A stretch of DNA of 64,000 bases from Rhodobacter viridis. Its GTDB lineage: Bacteria; Pseudomonadota; Alphaproteobacteria; Rhodobacterales; Rhodobacteraceae. Below the pieces are notes generated by a model. It made no database searches and was not told the DNA's origin. It was given only the letters and a program-made list of their open reading frames with translations. The stretch's first letter is position 1. Each line of letters begins with the position of its first letter. Shown here in pieces: positions 50,936 to 58,561 of the stretch. Where the stretch lies: assembly GCF_003217355.1 (NCBI RefSeq), contig NZ_QJTK01000004.1:183984-247983 (forward strand), written 5' to 3'. The position numbers were made by a program, and so were the translations under genes.

Positions 50936-51265
50936 ATGGTTACCGACGACACACTTGCGGAGCTGGCGAAATCGCTGGCGCATCCGGCCCGGCTGCGCAT
51001 CCTGCGGGTGCTGCTGGCCACGCCGGGCTGCATCGGTGGCGAGATCGTGGAGGCGGTCGGGCTGGCCCAGTCCACGGTGTCGGAACATCTGCGCATCCTG
51101 AAGGCGGCCGGTCTCATCACCGGCGAAATCGACGGGCCGCGCATCTGCTATGCGCTCAGCCCCGCCGCCCTTGCGCCTTTGGGCGCGTTCATTGACAGCC
51201 TGACGCCCCCGCCCGAGGGCGCCTGCTGCCTGCCCGCCGGAAAGGACAAACATGAGCCTCTTTGA
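50936..51265 (+). CDS. arsR: ArsR-family arsenic-responsive repressor
   Basis: A 109-residue winged-helix repressor. The DNA-recognition helix region reads [20 protein letters not shown]. Candidate As(III) ligands are the vicinal Cys97-Cys98 near the C-terminus, as in the AfArsR type, with Cys71 and Cys32 also available. It should repress itself and acr3, which overlaps it by 14 bases. ATG 50936 is preceded by GGGGC; the start is not certain because upstream codons stay open. Confidence 0.85.
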   Translation: MVTDDTLAELAKSLAHPARLRILRVLLATPGCIGGEIVEAVGLAQSTVSEHLRILKAAGLITGEIDGPRICYALSPAALAPLGAFIDSLTPPPEGACCLPAGKDKHEPL

Positions 51266-52297
51266 ACGCTATCTGACGCTTTGGGTTGCGCTTTGCATCG
51301 GCGCGGGGATTGCGCTGGGGCAGTTGTTTCCCTCCGTCTTCCGCGTGATCGGCGCCCAGGAGATCGCCCGCGTCAACCTGCCCGTCGCAGTGCTGATCTG
51401 GCTGATGATCATTCCGATGCTGCTCAAATCGATTTCGCCGCGCTCGGCCAAGTGGCAGCGCATTGGCGCGGCGTCGGCGTGACGCTTTTCATCAATTGGG
51501 CGGTGAAGCCGTTTTCGATGGCGGCGCTGGGGTGGCTGTTCCTGTCGGTGCTGTTTCGCCCCTTCCTGCCCGCAGACCAGATCGAGAGCTACATGGCCGG
51601 GCTGATCCTGCTGGCCGCCGCGCCCTGCACGGCGATGGTGTTCGTGTGGTCGAACCTCTCGAACGGCGAGCCGCATTTCACGCTGAGCCAGGTGGCGCTG
51701 AACGATGCGATCATGGTGGTGGCCTTCGCGCCGATCGTGGCCTTTCTTCTGGGCCTTTCGGCGATCACCGTGCCCTGGGCGACGCTGGTGCTGTCGGTCG
51801 TGCTCTATATCCTCGTGCCGGTGGCGGTGGCGCAAGGAATCCGCCGACGCAAGCTGGCCGAGGGCGGCGCGGCCCTGGCGCGGCTGATTTCGCGCCTCGG
51901 CCCGCTGTCGATCCTCGCGCTGCTCACCACGCTGGTTTTGCTTTTCGGCTTTCAGGGCGAACAGATCCTGGCGCAGCCCTTGGTGATCGCGCTTCTGGCG
52001 GTGCCGATCCTGGTTCAGGTCTATTTCAACGCGGCGCTTGCCTATTGGCTGAACCGCGTAACCGGCGAGGCGCATTGCGTCGCCGCCCCCTCGGCGCTGA
52101 TCGGGGCGTCGAATTTCTTCGAGCTTGCGGTGGCGGCGGCGATCAGCCTCTTTGGCTTCACCTCGGGCGCGGCGCTGGCCACGGTGGTGGGCGTGCTGAT
52201 CGAAGTGCCGGTGATGCTCTCGGTGGTGCGGATCGTGACCCGCACCAAGGGCTGGTATGAAAGCGGCCGGGCGGTGCAACGACGGGCGGGGCGGTAA
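51252..52297 (+). pseudogene. acr3: Acr3 arsenite efflux permease, disrupted by a single-base frameshift
   Basis: Acr3 (ArsB-3 family, BART fold, ten helices) pumps arsenite out of the cell. The N-terminal 59 residues ([19 protein letters not shown] ... [12 protein letters not shown]) are in one frame, which then ends at 51482. The rest of the protein, from [35 protein letters not shown] sequence to the C-terminus at 52297, continues in the -1 frame. Restoring one A in the AAA run at 51426-51428 (CTCAAATCG to CTCAAAATCG) yields an intact protein of about 350 residues. No slippery heptamer is evident, so this is a deletion or a sequencing error rather than programmed frameshifting. The key Cys in AAPCTAMVFVWS is kept. 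Confidence 0.85.
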
Positions 52298-52299
52298 GC

Positions 52300-52689
52300 T
52301 CAGCAGCAGGTGCCCCAGCCGCAACCGCAGCCGCCCGCGGTGACCGCGGCGGCTGTGCCGGTGATCGGAAAGCCCCGGGCGACCCAGCGCGCCAGCCCGT
52401 GCTTCATGTTCGTCACCTTCGTATAGCCCTGATAGAGCAGGAAATACGTCGCCTTCAGGCTGCGATCACCGCTGGCGCAGGCCAGGATCACCTCGCGGTC
52501 GCGCGGGATTTCGGCAAAGCGGGCCTCGAATTGGCTCAGCGGCAGATGCATCACCGCGCAACCCGCAAAGCCGCAGGCCGCCACCTCGTCGGCCTCGCGC
52601 ACGTCCACCAGCAATGCGCCGTCGGCCAAAAGCTTTTGCGACGAGGTCGGACAGGCTTCCCGCGCCGCGGGCAGATCCACATGTGTCAT
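52300..52689 (-). CDS. Single-domain rhodanese with Cys-rich C-terminal tail
   Basis: A 129-residue rhodanese-like sulfurtransferase. The active-site loop is CASGDRS with nucleophile C71. The last eleven residues (GGCGCGWGTCC) add four cysteines not found in ordinary small rhodaneses, suggesting metal(loid) binding or thiol relay. It is the last gene of the minus-strand cluster arsR2-permease-thioredoxin-rhodanese and is convergent with acr3, three bases away. GGGGGAATGAG upstream of the ATG serves as the ribosome site and contains the stop of the previous gene. Confidence 0.85.
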   Translation of the reverse strand: MTHVDLPAAREACPTSSQKLLADGALLVDVREADEVAACGFAGCAVMHLPLSQFEARFAEIPRDREVILACASGDRSLKATYFLLYQGYTKVTNMKHGLARWVARGFPITGTAAAVTAGGCGCGWGTCC

Positions 52690-52690
52690 C

Positions 52691-52930
52691 TCATTCCCCC
52701 TGTTGCAGCCAACCCAGCACCTGCGCCCGGCTGGGCACCGAGCCCTTGTGAACGACCTTTTCGCCCACGACCACGGCGGGCGTCGCCATCACGCCATAGC
52801 CGACGATCTGGCGCATGTCCTCGACCTTGACCACCTCGACCGGCTTGCCCGCCTCGGCCGCCACCGTCGCGATCAGATCGACGGTCGTCCTGCAGTTCGC
52901 GCAGCCCGCCCCCAGAACCTTGATCTGCAT
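52691..52930 (-). CDS. Small thioredoxin-like redox protein (TM0996/MTH895 type)
   Basis: A 79-residue mini-thioredoxin with the redox motif C10-A-N-C13 in VLGAGCANCRTT and the cis-Pro region GVMATPAVVVGEKVV. The family is widely paired with the predicted permease encoded upstream and with ArsR regulators. It could reduce the permease's cysteines or an arsenic-thiol substrate. It lies 12 bases behind the permease and one base before the rhodanese. Confidence 0.85.
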   Translation of the reverse strand: MQIKVLGAGCANCRTTVDLIATVAAEAGKPVEVVKVEDMRQIVGYGVMATPAVVVGEKVVHKGSVPSRAQVLGWLQQGE

Positions 52931-52942
52931 GGATTTCCCCTT

Positions 52943-53998
52943 TCAGAAAAGAAGGTTGAACAGATAGCCCACGGCCAGAATGCCGCTGCCGACGACGCCT
53001 ACGAAGACCGCAATCAGCTTCAGGCTCAGCACCTGTTTCAGGATGATCATCTCGGGCAGCGAGAGCGCGATCACCGACATCATGAAGGCCAGCGTCGTGC
53101 CGAGCGCCGCGCCCTTGTCCAAAAGCGCCTCGACGATCGGGATCACCCCTGCGGCATTGGTATACATCGGAATGCCGATCGCCACAGCGGCGGGCACCGA
53201 CCACCAGGCATCCGCCCCCATGATCCGCGCCATCAGATCTTCGGGCACATAGCCGTGGATCAGCGCCCCCATGCCGATCCCGGCGAGGATCCAGATCCAG
53301 ACCCGGCCGACGATCTCGCGCAGCGCGACAAGCCCAAGCCGGTAGCGGTCCACCATGCTCAGCCGCTCGCCCTCGAACGCCTCGGGCAAGGCGGCGCCGG
53401 AGTGGATGTCGCGCACCCAGTCCTGCAGCCAGCCTTCCAGATGCAGACGCCCGATCACCCAGCCCGAGACGATGGCAATGGCCAGACCGAACCCGAAATA
53501 GACCACCGCCACCTGCCAGCCGACAAGGCCGAACAGCAGGACCAGCGCCACCTCGTTCACCATCGGCGCCGAGATCAGGAAGGAAAAGGTGACACCCAAA
53601 GGCACCCCGGCCGAGACCAGCCCGATGAAGAGCGGCACCGCCGAGCAGGAACAGAACGGCGTCACCACCCCAAGCCCCGCGGCGAGCACATTGCCCACCC
53701 CCTCGCGCCGCCCCGCCAGCAGGGCGCGGGTGCGTTCGGGGGCAAACCAGCTGCGTACCACCCCCATCAGAAAGACGATGAGAGACAGCAGCATCAGCAC
53801 CTTGGGCAGATCATAAAGGAAAAACGCCACCGCCTCGCCGGTGGTGCTGTGCCGGTCGATCGGCAAAAGCGCGGTCAGGGCCTCGGCGGCAGGGGCAAGC
53901 TGGCGGTAGATCAGACCCCAAAGCACGAGGGTCACAAGCAATCCCAGATGCCATGCCCACGCCGGGGCGGGACGGGTCGAGGCGGTTTGATCGCTCAT
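52943..53998 (-). CDS. Predicted permease, UPF0718/DUF318 (ArsP-like)
   Basis: A 351-residue polytopic membrane protein with about eight helices. The hallmark TPFCSCSAVPLFIGLVSAGVP carries C116 and C118, followed by SAPMVNEVALVLL, as in the YraQ/ArsP superfamily; ArsP members export trivalent organoarsenicals such as methylarsenite. The repeat of the motif in the C-terminal half (GIPMYTNAAGVIPIVEALLDKG) lacks cysteines. Substrate here is inferred from the arsenic context. ATG 53998 overlaps the arsR2 stop. Confidence 0.82.
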   Translation of the reverse strand: MSDQTASTRPAPAWAWHLGLLVTLVLWGLIYRQLAPAAEALTALLPIDRHSTTGEAVAFFLYDLPKVLMLLSLIVFLMGVVRSWFAPERTRALLAGRREGVGNVLAAGLGVVTPFCSCSAVPLFIGLVSAGVPLGVTFSFLISAPMVNEVALVLLFGLVGWQVAVVYFGFGLAIAIVSGWVIGRLHLEGWLQDWVRDIHSGAALPEAFEGERLSMVDRYRLGLVALREIVGRVWIWILAGIGMGALIHGYVPEDLMARIMGADAWWSVPAAVAIGIPMYTNAAGVIPIVEALLDKGAALGTTLAFMMSVIALSLPEMIILKQVLSLKLIAVFVGVVGSGILAVGYLFNLLF

Positions 53999-54285
53999 GC
54001 GGCACTCCTCTCGCTTGCGGCCGCCGCGTCGAGCACGGCTGTCAGCACGGCGCGGATTTCGGGCGCCATCTCCGGGTTCAGCCGGTAGCGCACCCATTGC
54101 GCGTCGCGCCGATCCACCACCAGCCCCGCCTGTTTCAGCGCCTGCATGTGCCGCGACATCCGGCTTTGCGTGGCGTCCAGCGCCGCCATCAATTCGCAGA
54201 CGCAATGTTCGCGCCCATCGGCCAGACGCAGAATCGCGGCCAGACGGGTCGGTTCGGCCAGAGCGGTGAGGACAGGCAGAATCAT
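53995..54285 (-). CDS. Second ArsR-family repressor
   Basis: A 96-residue ArsR/SmtB-type repressor. The CVCEL motif (REHCVCELMAALDATQSRMSRHMQAL) matches the classical As(III)-binding Cys-x-Cys of ArsR (ELCVCDL in E. coli). It leads the cluster with the ArsP-like permease, thioredoxin and rhodanese, and reads divergently from aioX. Dyads in the shared promoter at 54304-54346 are likely its operators. AAAGGG precedes ATG 54285. Confidence 0.92.
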   Translation of the reverse strand: MILPVLTALAEPTRLAAILRLADGREHCVCELMAALDATQSRMSRHMQALKQAGLVVDRRDAQWVRYRLNPEMAPEIRAVLTAVLDAAAASERSAA

Positions 54286-54303
54286 CGAACACCCTTTGCG
54301 CTT

Positions 54304-54346
54304 TGGCGCATATTCGCGCCAGCGCATCCCATGCGTCAAGGCGCAT
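54304..54346. promoter_or_regulatory. Two inverted repeats in the arsR2/aioX divergent promoter
   Basis: TGGCGC-ATATTC-GCGCCA (54304-54321) and ATGCG-TCAAGG-CGCAT (54331-54346), both perfect. They lie 20-60 bases before arsR2 and 70-110 before aioX. Position and form suit ArsR operators and would let arsR2 influence the aio operon too. Confidence 0.55.
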
Positions 54347-54414
54347 AAGCTTGCCATTGTTTTTTCTGGACCGAACCCCGGACGCTTCCTAATCTGGCCT
54401 TGGGGAGAGACCGG

Positions 54415-55260
54415 ATGCCGAGGGTCACGCGACGAGGTCTGATCGGTGGGGCGGCCGCCTTCTGCGCGACGCAGGGGCGGGCCGATGCGACGCTGCGCTT
54501 TGCCCTGACGCCGGTCATTCTCGACAATGATGCGGATGCGGCCGAAACCCTGCGCGCTGCGCTTGCCGCTGGCAGCGGCCATGCGATCGAGCTGGTGCGG
54601 CGGCGCTCCTATGCCGAAATCACGGCGCTTTTGCTGGAGGGCAGCGTCGAGGCGGCCTGGCTTTGCGGCTATCCCTATCTGCAACATCGCGCCGAACTGG
54701 CGCTTCTGGGCGTTCCGGTCTGGCGCGGCAGGCCGCGCTATCAATCCTATCTGATCGCCACTGCCGGCGACCCGGCGCGCAGCCTGGCCGATCTGCGCGG
54801 CGGCATTCATGCCTTTTCCGACCCCGACAGCAATTCCGGCTGGCTGGTCACAGCCTCGGACCTGGCGCGGATCGGCGAGACGCCCGACCGCTTCTTTGCG
54901 CGCAGCTTTTTCACCTGGGGGCATCGCAACGTGGTGCGCGCGGTGGCGGCAGGGCTGGCACGCTCGGGCAGTGTCGATGGTTATGTCTGGGAGGCGCTGC
55001 GGCAGGTCGAGCCCGATCTGACGGAGGCTACCCGCGTCGTGGCGCGCTCGGAATGGCTGGGATTTCCGCCGCTGGTGGCCCGGCGCGACCGGATGACGAG
55101 CGCCCCGGTGCAGTCGCTGCAACGATCGGCGCTACAGATGGCAAAGACCATCCCCGGTCGCGCGGCCCTTGGCGCGTTGCAGCTCGATGGCATCATCGCG
55201 GCAGAGCCCGCGCTTTACGATGGCATCCTGGCGCGGATGCACGACCTTGGCCAACCATGA
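54415..55260 (+). CDS. aioX: Periplasmic arsenite-binding sensor protein AioX
   Basis: A 281-residue PhnD-family binding protein with a twin-arginine-like signal (VTRRGLIGGAAAFCATQGRADA). The mature protein has one cysteine, C84 in AAWLCGYPYL, at the place of the essential As(III)-binding cysteine of Agrobacterium AioX. The PhnD fold is seen in SLADLRGGIHAFSDPDSNSG and TWGHRNVVRAVAAG. It presents arsenite to the sensor kinase AioS, whose gene overlaps by ATGA. ATG 54415 follows GGGGAGAG; an upstream TTG is possible. Confidence 0.9.
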   Translation: MPRVTRRGLIGGAAAFCATQGRADATLRFALTPVILDNDADAAETLRAALAAGSGHAIELVRRRSYAEITALLLEGSVEAAWLCGYPYLQHRAELALLGVPVWRGRPRYQSYLIATAGDPARSLADLRGGIHAFSDPDSNSGWLVTASDLARIGETPDRFFARSFFTWGHRNVVRAVAAGLARSGSVDGYVWEALRQVEPDLTEATRVVARSEWLGFPPLVARRDRMTSAPVQSLQRSALQMAKTIPGRAALGALQLDGIIAAEPALYDGILARMHDLGQP

Positions 55261-56672
55261 GCCCCCGCGCGCTGCCACTTGCGCTCCGCATCCCGCTTCT
55301 GGCCGTGGGGCTGATGGTGATGGTGGGGTTTGTTGCGTCGCATCAGGTGCTGGCCGCCCTTGGGGCGACGCAGACCGACCGGCTGCGCGAGATCGCTGGG
55401 CTGCATCTGGGCGCCTTGGCCACTGCGCTTGGCCCCGCTGTGCTGCGCCGCGATGTCTGGGAGGTTTACGACACGCTCGACCGGGCCACCACCGCGCGGG
55501 TCGGGCGGCGGATGCTGCTCACCGTGGTGACCGATGAGGGGGGGCGGGTGATCGCGGCCTCGGACCCGCATCGTGCCCCGGTCGATACGCTCTTGCCCGC
55601 CGATCTGGCGGCGGCGCAAAATCTTGACGGGCTGGACCTGACCGGGTTGGAACTGACAGGCGGGGGGCCGCTGCGGGTGGGGGCGCCGCTGATCTATCAG
55701 GGCCGCGCCGTGGGCCGGATCGTTTCTGAGCTCGACGTGTCGGACCTGATCGCCGAGCGGCAAGAGGCGCTACGGCTCTTGATCTGGGGGAACACGGTGG
55801 CAACGCTGCTGATTGCCGGGGCGGGCGGTTGGGCGATGCGGCGGATGCTGCGCCCGCTCGCCACGCTCTCGCGGGCGATGCGCGGGCAGGTGCCGGTTTC
55901 CCCGGCCGATCTGCCGCGCCAGACCAGCGAACTCGGGCGGCTCCTGCGGCTTTACAATCGCATGCTGGAGGCGGTGGCCGCGAAAGCCGAGGTCGAACGG
56001 CGGCTGGCGGAACGCGAGCGCTTTGTCAGCCTTGGGCGGCTGTCCTCGTCGCTCGCGCATGAGATCAACAACCCGCTCGGCGGGCTTTTGAACGCCACCG
56101 ACACGATCCGCGCTTACCCGGATCGTCCCGACGTCGTGCGCGATGCCGCCGATCTGCTGGATCGGGGCCTGCGCCATCTGCGCGACGTGGCCCGCGCGAC
56201 GCTCGAGCAAAACCGCTTCGATCGCGAGGGGCAGCCGCTCGCAGCCGCCGATTTCGAGGATCTGAAGCTGCTCTTTGCACCCGAAACCGCGCGTCTGGGC
56301 CAGAGGCTCGATTGGCAGACCCCGGCAGAGGGGGACGATCTGGCATGGTTGCCCGCCGCTCCCGTGCGGCAGATCGTGCTGAACCTGTGCCTGAACGCGG
56401 CGGCGGCGGCCGGTCAGGGCGGCGCGGTGGGGCTTGAGGTGGTGGCCGCGCCGGATGCCCTTAGGCTGAGCGTGCGCGACGACGGGCCGGGGATGTCGGC
56501 AGAGGCACTGCGCCGACTTCTGGGCGATGCCCCGCTTGCGCCGGGTGGCGGTGTCGGGCTGCGGCTCGTGCGCGATCTGGTGCGCAACCTCGGCGGGCAG
56601 ATCGCGCATCGGCGCGAGGACGGCTGGACGGTGCTGACGGTGCAGCTTGCGCGGGGGGGCGTGCCATGCTGA
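55257..56672 (+). CDS. aioS: Arsenite-responsive sensor histidine kinase AioS
   Basis: A 471-residue membrane kinase: transmembrane helix (about 10-30), periplasmic domain (about 31-165), second helix (about 170-190), HAMP-like linker, HisKA with H268 in SLAHEINNPLGG, and a HATPase domain (NLCLNAAAAAGQGG, VRDDGPGMSAEALRRL, GGGVGLRLVRDLVRNLGG). The periplasmic domain should contact AioX. The gene overlaps aioX by four bases and aioR by seven. Confidence 0.9.
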   Translation: MSPRALPLALRIPLLAVGLMVMVGFVASHQVLAALGATQTDRLREIAGLHLGALATALGPAVLRRDVWEVYDTLDRATTARVGRRMLLTVVTDEGGRVIAASDPHRAPVDTLLPADLAAAQNLDGLDLTGLELTGGGPLRVGAPLIYQGRAVGRIVSELDVSDLIAERQEALRLLIWGNTVATLLIAGAGGWAMRRMLRPLATLSRAMRGQVPVSPADLPRQTSELGRLLRLYNRMLEAVAAKAEVERRLAERERFVSLGRLSSSLAHEINNPLGGLLNATDTIRAYPDRPDVVRDAADLLDRGLRHLRDVARATLEQNRFDREGQPLAAADFEDLKLLFAPETARLGQRLDWQTPAEGDDLAWLPAAPVRQIVLNLCLNAAAAAGQGGAVGLEVVAAPDALRLSVRDDGPGMSAEALRRLLGDAPLAPGGGVGLRLVRDLVRNLGGQIAHRREDGWTVLTVQLARGGVPC

Positions 56673-57880
56673 GCGGTTGCCGCATCGCGCTGATCGAGGA
56701 TGACGAGATCATGGGGGCCTCGCTTTATCAGCGCCTTGGCCTCGAGGGCGCCGAGGTGATCTGGCTCAAGCAGATGCGCCGCGCCCTTGGTGCCCTGCGC
56801 ACGCCGCGCGCGCCGATCGATCTGGTGGTCTGCGACATCCGGCTGAGCGACGGCACCGGCGAGGAACTTTTCGCCACGCTCTGCCGCACCCATACGCCGC
56901 CGCCCTTTCTGTTCATCACCGGGCAGGGCAGCATCGATCAGGCGGTGCGGCTCTTGCAGGCGGGGGCCAGTGACTACATCGCCAAGCCCTTCGATATGCG
57001 GGAATTTCTGGAAAAGCTGGTGGCGCTTGCGCCCGCGTGCCCGATGCGGGGCGAGGCGCTCTTGGGCGTCTCGGCCGCCGCGTTGCGGATCGAAACCCGG
57101 ATCCTCGAGGCGGCATCGCGCGACGATCCGGTGCTGATCCTGGCCGCGCGCGGCACCGGCAAACGTCTGCTGGCCCATCGCATTCACGCCCGGTCTGCGC
57201 GCGCGGAAGGCCCCTTTGTTGTCCTTGATATCCAGGGCCATCCCGATATCGCCACCGCCCTTCGCGCAACGCTGGCCCGCGCCGAGGAGGGAACTGCCTT
57301 TCTCAACGGCGTCGAGCATCTGCCCGGCGCCGAGCAGGATGCGCTCATCGCCGCGCTTGTGGCGGCCAAGACGCGGGTGATTGCGGCGGCGGGGTTGGGC
57401 CTTGCGGCGGCGGCGCGCTCGGGCGCCTTTCGCGGCGACCTGCATGCCCGGCTTTCGGGGTTCGACATCGCCATTCCCCCGCTCAAGGACCGCCCCGAGG
57501 ATGCGGTTTGGCTGCTTTCGCGGATGTTCGACAGCCTCAATGCCCGCCGGGCGGCGCCGCTGCGGCCGCTGTCGGCCCTCGTGCTCGAAGCGGTGCGGGC
57601 GCATGACTGGCCGCAGAACGGGCGCGAGTTGCGCGGACGGCTGGTCAAGGCGCTGGCGGCGGTGCAGGGCGACACCCTCTATCCCGCCGATCTCTTTCCC
57701 GAATGGGCGCTGGCGCCCGACGACAGCCTGCCCAGCCTTTCCGAGGCGCGCGATGCCGCCGAACGCGCCCATATCCTGCGTGCGCTCGAGCGCACCGGCG
57801 GGCAGGTCAGCGAGGCGGCGAAGCTCTTGCAGGTTTCCCGCACCACGCTTTGGGAAAAGATGCAAAAGCTCGGCCTCTGA
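56666..57880 (+). CDS. aioR: NtrC-type response regulator AioR with degenerate AAA+ domain
   Basis: A 404-residue regulator: receiver (about 1-120, phospho-acceptor D57 in VVCDIRLSDG, K in IAKPFDMREF), AAA+ central domain (about 140-340) and Fis-type HTH (about 365-404; SEAAKLLQVSRTTLWEKMQKLGL). The central domain is odd: Walker A is AARGTGKR instead of GESGTGKE, Walker B reads GTAFLNGVEHL without the acidic residue, and the GAFTGA sigma-54 contact loop is missing. This resembles R. capsulatus NtrC, which also lacks GAFTGA and works with sigma-70. It should activate aioBA in response to arsenite. Confidence 0.9.
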   Translation: MLSGCRIALIEDDEIMGASLYQRLGLEGAEVIWLKQMRRALGALRTPRAPIDLVVCDIRLSDGTGEELFATLCRTHTPPPFLFITGQGSIDQAVRLLQAGASDYIAKPFDMREFLEKLVALAPACPMRGEALLGVSAAALRIETRILEAASRDDPVLILAARGTGKRLLAHRIHARSARAEGPFVVLDIQGHPDIATALRATLARAEEGTAFLNGVEHLPGAEQDALIAALVAAKTRVIAAAGLGLAAAARSGAFRGDLHARLSGFDIAIPPLKDRPEDAVWLLSRMFDSLNARRAAPLRPLSALVLEAVRAHDWPQNGRELRGRLVKALAAVQGDTLYPADLFPEWALAPDDSLPSLSEARDAAERAHILRALERTGGQVSEAAKLLQVSRTTLWEKMQKLGL

Positions 57881-57895
57881 CGGGCGATTCCTGTC

Positions 57896-57953
57896 CGGAT
57901 TTCCGAACATGAAAAATCCGTTAATCGGGTCAACGGCTTGCCGCGCCGCGGCA
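57896..57953 (+). promoter_or_regulatory. Two dyads upstream of aioBA
   Basis: CGGATTT (57896-57902) with AAATCCG (57914-57920), spacer 11; and TGCCGCG-C-CGCGGCA (57939-57953). Both are perfect and lie 75-130 bases before aioB. They are candidate AioR sites; the first could also be a weak aioR terminator. I found no -24/-12 (TGGC-N8-TTGC) sequence in 57881-58027. Confidence 0.45.
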
Positions 57954-58027
57954 GGCTGCCCAAGGTCGTAGATACGGCGAAACGCCCGTTGCTACTCTGG
58001 GATGAGGGAGAAACGGGAGGAGACCCC

Positions 58028-58552
58028 ATGAAGTGCAATCGGTTGGTCGATGTCGGCCGTCGCCAGTTTCTGCGCGGTGGCGTTCTGGGTGTGGCAGGGG
58101 CGGCGGCGGCAACGGTGCTGCCCAGTGGCGCGCGGGCGGAAACGCCCCGCGCCATGCTCGATTACCCTGCGGCGAAGCTTGGAAATCTTGCCGATCTCAA
58201 GGTCGATGTGCCGGTCGACATCGGCTACCCGGATGCCGACAGCCCCGGCATCCTGCTCAAGCTTGGCACCCCGGTCGAGGGCGGCGCGGGGCCCGAGGGG
58301 GACATCGTCGCCTATTCCGTGCTGTGCCCGCACAAGGGCTATCCGCTGGCCTGGAATGCCGCCGACCGGACGCTGAATTGCCCCGGCCATTACAGCCGGT
58401 TCGATGCGGAAAAGGGCGGCCAGCAGGTCTGGGGGCATGCCACGCAGAACCTGCCGCAATTCGCGCTGCGCATCGACGAGGCGGGCGACATCTTCGCCGA
58501 GGGGGTGGACGAGCTGATCTATGGCCGTCTGTCGAACGTGTTGCAGGCATAG
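58028..58552 (+). CDS. aioB: Arsenite oxidase small (Rieske) subunit AioB
   Basis: A 174-residue periplasmic [2Fe-2S] protein with a Tat signal (VGRRQFLRGGVLGVAGAAA) that also exports AioA, which has no signal of its own. Cluster ligands are C100, H102, C118 and H121 in CPHKGYPL...CPGH. The two extra cysteines that form a disulfide in many Rieske proteins are replaced by Y105 and G120. It passes electrons from AioA to cytochrome c or azurin. ATG 58028 has GGGAGGAG upstream. Confidence 0.95.
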   Translation: MKCNRLVDVGRRQFLRGGVLGVAGAAAATVLPSGARAETPRAMLDYPAAKLGNLADLKVDVPVDIGYPDADSPGILLKLGTPVEGGAGPEGDIVAYSVLCPHKGYPLAWNAADRTLNCPGHYSRFDAEKGGQQVWGHATQNLPQFALRIDEAGDIFAEGVDELIYGRLSNVLQA

Positions 58553-58561
58553 GGGAAAATC

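Noticed and set aside
51420..51440. Programmed frameshifting in acr3
   Set aside because: No X-XXY-YYZ slippery heptamer and no downstream stimulatory hairpin were evident; Acr3 is not known to need recoding.
57881..58027. Sigma-54 promoter for aioBA
   Set aside because: No TGGC-N8-TTGC-like sequence could be found, and AioR lacks the sigma-54 contact loop.
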